The translations under genes were made by a program, and so were the position numbers. Shown here piece by piece: positions 25,499-32,410 of a stretch of 64,000 bases of DNA. Every line of letters starts with the position of its first letter. Position 1 is the stretch's first letter. This DNA is from TMP-24 sp041397305 (GTDB lineage: Bacteria; Pseudomonadota; Alphaproteobacteria; Rhodobacterales; Rhodobacteraceae): contig JAWKWX010000016.1 in NCBI GenBank assembly GCA_041397305.1, positions 1 to 64,000 of the forward strand. The letters are read 5' to 3'. The notes beneath the pieces are model-generated. The model was not told where the DNA came from. It saw only the letters and a program-made list of their open reading frames with translations, and ran no database searches.

Positions 25499-26491
25499 TC
25501 AGCGGCGGTAGCGTGCCTGCCAGGCGGGAAGAAGGTCACCCGGTTTGGGGCGCGCCAGATGTACGGCCCGCGCGATGGCGCGGGCGAGGCAGGCGCTTGC
25601 CGCATGGCCAATGGCGAACTGGTCGGCCATGGGATCGGCGAGCGGCCGCGCACCGGTCGCGGCGGCAAAGACCAGATCGCCATCGAGGAGCGTATGCGCA
25701 GGGACGAGGGCACGGGCGATCCCGTCATGGGCGGCCACGGCCAGACGATGCGCCTGGGCCTTGGTCAGTGCGGCATCGGTCGCAACGATGGCGATGGTGG
25801 TGGCCTCTCCCGGCGCCTTCGTGGGCGGGGGATCGTGATCCGGTCTTGTGGTCCGGGCCGGGCCGAGGCCACCGAACTCCGCGCCGAACTCGAAGGGCGC
25901 GGCCCAGAACCTGCCCTCTGCATCCGCGATTGCCGAGCCGAGCGCATTCACCGCGACCAGTGCGCCGACCGTCATCCCGTTCGGCAGGCGGGCCGAGGCG
26001 GAGCCGAGCCCGCCCTTGAGGCCTGACAGCATGGCGCCATACCCCGCACCCTCGGTCCCGAGTGCGAAGTCCGCCGCCGCAGCGGCGAGGGCCGCGCGAC
26101 CCAGCGCCGGATAGGGATTGTCGCGCCATTCCTTGTCGCCGCCGTTCAGGAGGTCGAACAGGATCGCTGCCGGAACGATCGGCACCCGGATGGGTCCGAC
26201 CGCATAGCCGCGGCCCGTCGCCCGGAGCCCCTCCATCACCCCGCTCGCGGCGGCAAGACCGAAGGCCGAACCACCCGACAGGACAAGCGCGTCCACCTCC
26301 TGCACCAGCCGGTCGGGGGCCAGGAGGTCCGTCTCGCGGGTGCCGGGCGCGCCGCCCATCACATGAACGGCGGCGGTGAACGTGCGATCCGCCGTCAGGA
26401 CAGTGACGCCCGACTTCAGCCGCGCGTCGGCGGCATTGCCGACCCGCAGCCCGGCGATATCGGTGATAAGGTTGCGTGGTCCGGGCTGCAT
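25499..26491 (-). CDS. P1 family (S58/DmpA-like) peptidase
   Basis: A 330-residue member of the self-cleaving N-terminal nucleophile P1 family (DmpA aminopeptidases, NylC-type hydrolases). Conserved stretches are NLITDIAGLRVGNA at the start, VLSGGSAFGLAAASGV, GPIRVPIVPAAILFDL, and LPNGMTVGALVAVNALGSA. The putative cleavage and nucleophile site is the second half of EATTIAIVATDAALTKAQAH, where the Thr after Ala would become the new N-terminus; the preceding Asn seen in NylC is Ala here. The ATG at 26491 matches the family start. Substrate unknown. The next gene upstream, panC, is in the same direction, 115 bp away. Confidence 0.85.
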   Translation of the reverse strand: MQPGPRNLITDIAGLRVGNAADARLKSGVTVLTADRTFTAAVHVMGGAPGTRETDLLAPDRLVQEVDALVLSGGSAFGLAAASGVMEGLRATGRGYAVGPIRVPIVPAAILFDLLNGGDKEWRDNPYPALGRAALAAAAADFALGTEGAGYGAMLSGLKGGLGSASARLPNGMTVGALVAVNALGSAIADAEGRFWAAPFEFGAEFGGLGPARTTRPDHDPPPTKAPGEATTIAIVATDAALTKAQAHRLAVAAHDGIARALVPAHTLLDGDLVFAAATGARPLADPMADQFAIGHAASACLARAIARAVHLARPKPGDLLPAWQARYRR

Positions 26492-26606
26492 GATCCTGCC
26501 TCCGGGCGTGAGCCTAGGCAGGGCAGGTGCCGCGCGCAACCGCCAAGTCGGCCTCAGAGCGAGGAGAGCGCGCAAGGGCCGGGCGGGCGGCCGGCGGCAG
26601 GAAAGC

Positions 26607-27446
26607 TCACAAAAGCGGGATATTGTCGATGAGCCGCACGCCGCCGATCCAGGCGGCGGCGAAGAGGCGCGCCTCGGGTGCCGCCCGGTCCAGCGGCGCC
26701 AGTGTCGCACTGTGGCGCAGATCCAGATACTCGACTTCCGAGAAGCCCGCTTTCAGGATCGCATCGCAGGCCGCAGACAGGGCCACCGAGACAGCGCCGC
26801 CCGTGCGGATCGTTCCGGCGGCCTCCGCCATGGCGGCGTGCAGCGCGGGCGCCCGCGCACGATCGGCCTTCGACAGCCGCTTATTGCGCGAGGACATGGC
26901 AAGCCCATCCCTTTCGCGCAACGTCGGGCAGCCGACCACATCGACCGGAATGTTCAGATCCTCGACCAGACGGCGGATGATCTGCAATTGCTGCCAGTCC
27001 TTTTCGCCGAAGAAGGCCGTATCCGCGCCGGTCATCAGGAGGAGCTTGGTCACCACCGTCGCCACGCCGTCGAAATGCCCGGGCCGGTGCGCACCGCACA
27101 GCACATCCTGCAGATCGGCTACCGTGACCCGGGTCAGGAACCCCTCGGGATAGACCGCCGCCGCCTCGGGCGCGAACAGCACATCGACCCCGAGCGGTTG
27201 CAAGAGCGCTGCGTCCGTCGCCTCGGTGCGCGGATATTTCGCGAGGTCCTGGGGGTTGTTGAACTGCTTGGGGTTGACGAACAGGGTCACGATCACCCGG
27301 TCGCAGGCCGCCTTCGCCGCCGCGACAAGGCTCAGGTGCCCCTCGTGCAATGCCCCCATCGTCGGCACGACCGCCACGCTTTCGCCCGCCTCGCGCCAGT
27401 CGCGCACACGGGTCCTGAGGACCGAAAGGTCGCGGATCGTGCGCAT
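26607..27446 (-). CDS. panC: Pantoate--beta-alanine ligase
   Basis: A 279-residue pantothenate synthetase, joining pantoate and beta-alanine with ATP. Family motifs are PTMGALHEGHLSLV (HIGH-like nucleotide site, about residue 28), FVNPKQFNNPQDLAKYPR, GEKDWQQLQIIRR and the KMSKS-equivalent RERDGLAMSSRNKRL. Length fits the family (about 280). It begins four bases after the panB stop, forming the panBC pair for vitamin B5 and coenzyme A synthesis. Confidence 0.96.
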   Translation of the reverse strand: MRTIRDLSVLRTRVRDWREAGESVAVVPTMGALHEGHLSLVAAAKAACDRVIVTLFVNPKQFNNPQDLAKYPRTEATDAALLQPLGVDVLFAPEAAAVYPEGFLTRVTVADLQDVLCGAHRPGHFDGVATVVTKLLLMTGADTAFFGEKDWQQLQIIRRLVEDLNIPVDVVGCPTLRERDGLAMSSRNKRLSKADRARAPALHAAMAEAAGTIRTGGAVSVALSAACDAILKAGFSEVEYLDLRHSATLAPLDRAAPEARLFAAAWIGGVRLIDNIPLL

Positions 27447-27450
27447 CCCT

Positions 27451-28284
27451 TCAGCCCTTTTTCTGTGGCGTTTCGTCGGCGAAGAGATGCTCGGCCGCCG
27501 GATAGGTCCGTGCCCGCACCTCCGCGGCATAGGCCTTGATCGCCTCGTCCGCCGTAGGCCCGAGATCGGCGAAACGCTTGACGAACTTCGGGCGGAAGCT
27601 GGTGAAGAGGCCGAGCATGTCGTCGGTGACGAGAACCTGCCCGTCGCAGGCGGCCGAGGCGCCGATGCCGATCGTTGGCACCGGGATCGCGGCGGTGATC
27701 TCTGCCGCAAGCGAGGCGGGGATCTTTTCCAGGACGATGGCGAAGGCGCCCGCATCCGCCACTGCTCGGGCATCGGCCAGCACCCGGTCGCCATCGGCGC
27801 CGCGGCCCTGCACCTTGTAGCCGCCGACGGTGTTCACGGCCTGCGGCAGAAGCCCGACATGGCCCATGACCGGCACGCCGCGCACGGTCAGGAAGCGGAT
27901 CGTGTCGGCCATATGGGCCCCGCCTTCGAGCTTCACGGCCGAGGCGCCGGTCTCGCGGATCACGCGCGTGGCCGCGCGGAAGGCCTGTTCCGGGCTTTCT
28001 TCATAGGTGCCGAAGGGCAGGTCGACGACCATCATCGCGCGGCTGAGCCCGCGCGCCACTGCCTGGCCGTGCAGGATCATCATCTCGAGCGTCACCGGCA
28101 GGGTCGAGGGCAGGCCATGTACCACCATGCCGACGGAATCGCCTACCAGCGCGATATCGCAATGCTGGTCGACGATGCGGGCGATCGGCCAGGTATAGGC
28201 CGTCAGCATCACGATCGGCTCGGCCCCCTTGCGGGCGCGGATGTCAGGGGGCGTGATGCGTTTCTCGACGCCGGTTGCGCTCAT
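27451..28284 (-). CDS. panB: 3-methyl-2-oxobutanoate hydroxymethyltransferase
   Basis: A 277-residue TIM-barrel enzyme that transfers a one-carbon unit from 5,10-methylene-THF to ketoisovalerate, giving ketopantoate, the step before pantoate formation. Motifs present are IVMLTAYTWPIARIVD, LVGDSVGMVVHG (metal-binding Asp), VKLEGG, GHVGLLPQAVNTVGGYKVQG and IGIGASAACDGQVLV. The ATG at 28284 follows GGAGGG. It is the first gene of panBC. Confidence 0.96.
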   Translation of the reverse strand: MSATGVEKRITPPDIRARKGAEPIVMLTAYTWPIARIVDQHCDIALVGDSVGMVVHGLPSTLPVTLEMMILHGQAVARGLSRAMMVVDLPFGTYEESPEQAFRAATRVIRETGASAVKLEGGAHMADTIRFLTVRGVPVMGHVGLLPQAVNTVGGYKVQGRGADGDRVLADARAVADAGAFAIVLEKIPASLAAEITAAIPVPTIGIGASAACDGQVLVTDDMLGLFTSFRPKFVKRFADLGPTADEAIKAYAAEVRARTYPAAEHLFADETPQKKG

Positions 28285-28410
28285 CTGCCTGTCCCTCCGC
28301 CTAGGCTCCGGCAACAATCTAGCTGCGGCGCAGCATGAATGCCAGCGTCTTGATCCGGCTTGCGGAGCCGACGGTTCAGCCTGTAAGCGGGATGAGATCC
28401 AGCAGCAGGG

Positions 28411-29313
28411 ATGGCCCGGGTGACCGACCGCAACAGAAGGCAAGGGCGAACCTTTGCGCCAGCCGGACATTTCTACAGCCCGTTGACCGACCGCGCCGAA
28501 ACGAAGGCCTATTTCGGCTCCGATCACTATCGCGCGCAGATGGCGCGGACGGACCGGCACATCGATCTGGACGCGATGCGCGCCCTTTGGGCCGATCTGG
28601 CCGATCGGATGGTGGCCTTCCCGTTCGAGCGGACCGAGGCGTTCCGCTACTACGGTCGCAACAACCAGTTCGAATATTACGATGCCTCGATCCTGTCAGG
28701 GATGATCCGCTGGCTGAACCCGCGCCGGCTGATCGAAATCGGGGCCGGCTTTTCCTCGGCCGCGGTCTTCGACACGATCGACCGCACGCCGGACGCCCGG
28801 CTGAGATCCTTCCTGACGATCGATCCCGATCTGACCCGCTACCACGCCCTTCGTCCGCCGACGTTCGCGGAGGCCGCGGCAATGCGCGTCCAGGATGCAG
28901 ACATCGCGCAGTTTGCCGCACTGGAGGCAGGCGACATCCTCTTCATCGACAGCTCGCATGTCCTGAAGACCGGAAGCGATGTCCATTTCGAGTATCTGCA
29001 TATACTGCCGGTCCTGAAGCCCGGCGTGATCGTCCATATCCACGACATCTTCTATCCGTTCGACTACCCCAGGGGATGGGCCGTCCAGGAGGGGCGATCC
29101 TGGAACGAGGTCTATCTCGTCGACATGATCCTGACCTTTGGCGACATGTACGAGATAGTGATGTTCAATGATGCGTTCTTGCAGAAATGCGCAGGCGAGG
29201 TGCGGCGGCCGGGCGACATGTTCGACCGGTTCGAAAGTCATGACAGCCGCCCCATGCATCGTCTTAACGGCTCGATCTGGCTCAGGCGGACCGGCCAGGT
29301 GGCCAATCGGTAG
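28411..29313 (+). CDS. SAM-dependent methyltransferase-like protein (Methyltransf_24 type)
   Basis: A 300-residue Rossmann-type protein. The glycine-rich SAM site appears as LIEIGAGFSSAAVFD (about residue 110), followed by an acidic strand end in FLTIDPDL. FIDSSHVLKTGSDVHFEYLH and GVIVHIHDIFYPFDYP match class I methyltransferases of the Methyltransf_24 group, often found in surface-glycan or secondary-metabolite loci. No such locus is adjacent here. It ends 14 bp before a small cupin gene with which it may be co-transcribed. Substrate unknown. Confidence 0.75.
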   Translation: MARVTDRNRRQGRTFAPAGHFYSPLTDRAETKAYFGSDHYRAQMARTDRHIDLDAMRALWADLADRMVAFPFERTEAFRYYGRNNQFEYYDASILSGMIRWLNPRRLIEIGAGFSSAAVFDTIDRTPDARLRSFLTIDPDLTRYHALRPPTFAEAAAMRVQDADIAQFAALEAGDILFIDSSHVLKTGSDVHFEYLHILPVLKPGVIVHIHDIFYPFDYPRGWAVQEGRSWNEVYLVDMILTFGDMYEIVMFNDAFLQKCAGEVRRPGDMFDRFESHDSRPMHRLNGSIWLRRTGQVANR

Positions 29314-29327
29314 GGGAGGATCGGCAG

Positions 29328-29678
29328 ATGGAAGCGAAGGGTTTGTTCGAGAGGGTTTGTGTCGATGGTGCCGAGGCCGAGATTGGCAGCCCTGCGCCGG
29401 ACAGGCTGATTGCCGGTGCCCCGGTGCACCGGACATGGAATCTGGAAGACCGAAACGGCCTATACGCCGGCATCTGGGAATCGACGCCCGGCAAATGGCG
29501 GATTTCCTACGACGAATGGGAATATTGCCGCATCCTCTCGGGCCGCTCGGTGATCACGGAGGAAGGCGGCGGAGCCTTCGAGGTCGGCCCGGGCGACAGT
29601 TTCCTGATCCGCCCGGGGTTCCGCGGCACATGGGAGGTGATCGAGACGACGCGGAAGGATTACGTGATCCTTGCCTGA
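29328..29678 (+). CDS. Small cupin (DUF861/Cupin_3) protein
   Basis: A 116-residue single-domain cupin of the Cupin_3 group (ureidoglycolate/ethanolamine-type cupins). RTWNLEDRNGLYAGIWESTPGKW and the barrel motifs EWEYCRILSGRSVITEE and VGPGDSFLIRPGFRGTWEV are characteristic; the last contains the usual GTWEV closing strand. An AGGGGAGG site precedes the ATG. Function unknown. Confidence 0.8.
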   Translation: MEAKGLFERVCVDGAEAEIGSPAPDRLIAGAPVHRTWNLEDRNGLYAGIWESTPGKWRISYDEWEYCRILSGRSVITEEGGGAFEVGPGDSFLIRPGFRGTWEVIETTRKDYVILA

Positions 29679-29683
29679 GGGCG

Positions 29684-30475
29684 TCAGGTTCCGGGGTCGG
29701 TCGCGACATTCGTCGCGCCGTAGATCGTCTCGGGAGAAATGATCTTCGGCGGCAACTCGACCCCGCGCGGCGTGGCCGAGGGGCCGAGGAGACGCTGGCT
29801 GTCCTCGAACGTGCGGATGTTCACCTCCGTCGGGATCTCGATCCGGTCGAAGAGGTCGATGATGTCATGGTTGAACAGCCGGATGCAGCCCGCGGACCCG
29901 GAATTGCCGATCGATTCCAGATCGTTTGTGCCGTGGATCCGGTAGTAGCTGTCCTTGCCGCCCCGATAGAGGTACAGCGCCCGCGCCCCGAGCGGGCTGG
30001 CAAGGCCGCCGGGCACGCCGCGCGCGAAGGGTCCGTAGACCTCGGGCTGGGTGCGCAGCATGTTGGCGGTCGGCTGCCAGCCCGGCCAGATTTCCTTGCG
30101 GCGGATCGTGGTCTGGCCCTTCAGCGTCAGGCCCGCGCGCCCGACCGCGATCGGATAGCGCCAGGCGGTGCCATCGCCGATGATCCAGTAGAGGAACTTC
30201 GCCCAGGGGTCGATCTCGATCGTCCCGGCAGGGCGTTCGCCCTCGTAGAACACCAGTTGCCTGCGGTTCGGCCATTCGAGGTACTGCGGCGGGATCGGCG
30301 GCAGATGATAGCCATTGTCGTCGAGCGGCCCGTAACCCTCGACCGGCGTGAAACCGTAGCGTGTCACCGGATCGTCGGCGACGGGCTCGCGCGGTCCGGC
30401 GCAGGCCGAAAGGGCGGCCGATCCGGCCAGGGCGATGAAGGCGCGCCGCGAAGGCGATAAGGTCGTGACTGGCAT
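29684..30475 (-). CDS. L,D-transpeptidase (ErfK/YbiS/YcfS/YnhG family)
   Basis: A 263-residue periplasmic enzyme that cross-links peptidoglycan or attaches lipoproteins to it. The N-terminus has a Tat-like SRRAFIALAG and a lipobox LSAC, so a Tat-exported lipoprotein is plausible. The YkuD domain spans about residues 100-240, with catalytic HGTNDLESIG and SAGCIRLFNHD (SxGCxR motif with nucleophilic Cys). The ATG at 30475 is the one that yields the signal sequence; the longer upstream frame is not signal-like. It converges on the cupin gene, with 5 bp between them. Confidence 0.9.
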   Translation of the reverse strand: MPVTTLSPSRRAFIALAGSAALSACAGPREPVADDPVTRYGFTPVEGYGPLDDNGYHLPPIPPQYLEWPNRRQLVFYEGERPAGTIEIDPWAKFLYWIIGDGTAWRYPIAVGRAGLTLKGQTTIRRKEIWPGWQPTANMLRTQPEVYGPFARGVPGGLASPLGARALYLYRGGKDSYYRIHGTNDLESIGNSGSAGCIRLFNHDIIDLFDRIEIPTEVNIRTFEDSQRLLGPSATPRGVELPPKIISPETIYGATNVATDPGT

Positions 30476-30562
30476 GTTCCGTCCGCGCAGGAATCTGTGT
30501 GAACCCTGCCTAGCAGACTTTCGGCCGCAAACGAAAGCCACCCATCGCGACGCGCCCCAACC

Positions 30563-31768
30563 TTAGCCGACGATGTTGTATTCCGGCCCGTAGGGATATT
30601 TGGTGATGTCGATATTGCCGTCCTCGGTGATGATCAGAATGTCATGCTCGCGGTAGCCGCCCGCACCCGGCTGGCCGTCGGGGATGGTCAGCATCGGCTC
30701 CATCGAGATGACCATGCCGGGTTCCAGCACGGTGTCGATGTCCTCGCGCAGTTCCAGCCCCGCCTCGCGGCCGTAGTAATGCGACAGGACGCCGAAGGAA
30801 TGGCCGTAGCCGAAGGTCCGGTATTGCAGAACCTGATGTTCCTCGAAGAAGGTGTTGAGCTTCTGGGTGACTTCGGCGCAGGAGGCGCCGGGCTTCAGCA
30901 GGCTGATGCCATATTCGTGGGCGGCGACGTTGATGTCCCAGATGCGGCGCGAGGCGGCGTCGCACTCACCCACGAACATCGTGCGTTCGAGCGCGGTGTA
31001 ATAGCCCGAAATCATCGGAAAGGTGTTGAGGCTGAGGATGTCCCCGCGTTGAAGCTTGCGCGCCGTGACCGGGTTGTGGGCCCCGTCGGTGTTGATGCCC
31101 GACTGGAACCAGACCCAGCTGTCGCGATATTCGGCGTCGGGGAAACGTCTGGCGATTTCCAGTTCCATCGCGTCGCGGCCGGCCATCGCGATATCGATCT
31201 CGCGTGCGCCCTCCTTCACTGCCTCGCGGATGGCGAAGCCGCCGACATCGGCGACGTTCGCGCCGTGGATGATCAGGTCGATCTCGGCCTTCGATTTCAT
31301 CATCCGCTGCTTCATCGTCGCGGGCGCGATGTCGATGCGGGACTTGGGGGCGAGGAAGGCATCCATCTTCTGGCTTTGCAGAAGCGTCAGGTGGTCGCCC
31401 TCATAGCCGATCACCCGGCCCGGCCCGGTGACGGAGAGGATCGCGCGCCAGTAATTGTCGCGCTGCCAGTCGGTGTAGGTGATATTGTCGCCGTGGCAGC
31501 GCCGCCAGGGCTGGCCTGCATCGATGCCGGCGCTGATCGTCACGGACTGGGTGGGCGTGACGACAAGGCCATAGGGGCGACCGAAGGAGCAATAAAGGAA
31601 GCCTGAATAATAGGCGATATTGTGCATCGAGGTGAAGATCGCGGCCTCGACCCCCAGGTCGGCCATGATCTTGCGCAGGCCCGCGAGGCGGGCGTCATAT
31701 TCGGATGCGGCGAAGGGCAGGACACGGTCACCCTGGTGGAACCGGTATTGCTGCGGGCGTTCTGTCAT
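30563..31768 (-). CDS. Creatinase (creatine amidinohydrolase)
   Basis: A 401-residue pita-bread-fold enzyme of the M24 family. It matches Pseudomonas creatinase along its whole length, e.g. FLYCSFGRPYGLVVT, GQPWRRCHGDNITYTDWQRD, FQSGINTDGAHNPVT, YRTFGYGHSFGVLSHYYGRE and a C-terminal PYGPEYNIVG-type end. Catalytic His231, Glu261 and Glu356 correspond to His232, Glu262 and Glu358 of the Pseudomonas enzyme. It should hydrolyse creatine to sarcosine and urea. Neither sarcosine oxidase nor creatininase is in the window, so the pathway context is incomplete. A dyad lies directly upstream of the ATG. Confidence 0.88.
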   Translation of the reverse strand: MTERPQQYRFHQGDRVLPFAASEYDARLAGLRKIMADLGVEAAIFTSMHNIAYYSGFLYCSFGRPYGLVVTPTQSVTISAGIDAGQPWRRCHGDNITYTDWQRDNYWRAILSVTGPGRVIGYEGDHLTLLQSQKMDAFLAPKSRIDIAPATMKQRMMKSKAEIDLIIHGANVADVGGFAIREAVKEGAREIDIAMAGRDAMELEIARRFPDAEYRDSWVWFQSGINTDGAHNPVTARKLQRGDILSLNTFPMISGYYTALERTMFVGECDAASRRIWDINVAAHEYGISLLKPGASCAEVTQKLNTFFEEHQVLQYRTFGYGHSFGVLSHYYGREAGLELREDIDTVLEPGMVISMEPMLTIPDGQPGAGGYREHDILIITEDGNIDITKYPYGPEYNIVG

Positions 31769-31795
31769 ATCAGACCTCTGTATCTGGGGTCTGAT
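31769..31795 (-). promoter_or_regulatory. Dyad adjoining the creatinase start codon
   Basis: Perfect arms ATCAGACC and GGTCTGAT are separated by 11 bp, and the last arm abuts the ATG. It could be an operator, or an RNA hairpin that hides the AGAGG ribosome site, which partly lies in the stem. Confidence 0.5.
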
Positions 31796-32018
31796 CGCGA
31801 CCGAGACCCCGAAAGGTCCCGGCGTGCAGGACAGTCGCGGAGCTTGAAGTCCGCAAGCGGCGGGGATTGTCCCCTGTGACGACGCCATCGTCACGGCTCG
31901 CGCGGTAGATGACGCAGAACGGGGGCGTCTGGCAAGCGGATTCTTGCGAAGGTCGGGGCGACGGGCTTGCAGGGCATGCCTGCCCGACTATCTCCTTTCG
32001 AAAGTGAAAGGACATTGG

Positions 32019-32339
32019 ATGCGCTGCCCTGTCGACAATGAAACGCTGGTGATGGCCGACCGCAACGGGGTCGAGATCGACTATTGCCCGACCTGCCGCG
32101 GTGTCTGGCTGGATCGGGGGGAACTGGACAAGATCATTGACAGGGCGACGGGGGCCGATCCGTTGGCCCCGTCTGCATCGCGTCAGGCTTTGCCGCTGCG
32201 CGAGCCGCCGTCTCAGGTGCGCGACGAGGCGCGCCGCGAGCGGCCACGTCACCGTGACGATGACGATGATGATGACGCCGATCGCCGTCGCAAGCCGAAG
32301 AAGCGCGAGAGCTTCCTCAGCGAACTGTTCGATTTCTGA
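32019..32339 (+). CDS. Zinc-ribbon (zf-TFIIB) protein
   Basis: A 106-residue protein with an N-terminal TFIIB-type zinc ribbon: MRCPVDNETLVMADRNGVEI (one Cys visible) and DYCPTCRGVWLDRGELDKII (CPxC knuckle). The middle is low in complexity and very charged, with seven consecutive Asp, then RRRKPKKRES and the terminal FLSELFDF seen in many relatives. The first knuckle has only one Cys, a common variant. AAAGGA precedes the ATG at 32019. Such proteins occur widely without known function. Confidence 0.85.
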   Translation: MRCPVDNETLVMADRNGVEIDYCPTCRGVWLDRGELDKIIDRATGADPLAPSASRQALPLREPPSQVRDEARRERPRHRDDDDDDDADRRRKPKKRESFLSELFDF

Positions 32340-32410
32340 GCCGGGCCTTTCGTCGGCTGCGCCGCGCGTCGGGCGGGGTCCGAACAGCGCACGAAGTGCG
32401 ACGATGAGGG

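Noticed and set aside
31944..32018. Longer start for the zinc-ribbon protein
   Set aside because: The extra 25 residues are not family-like, and AAAGGA supports ATG 32019.
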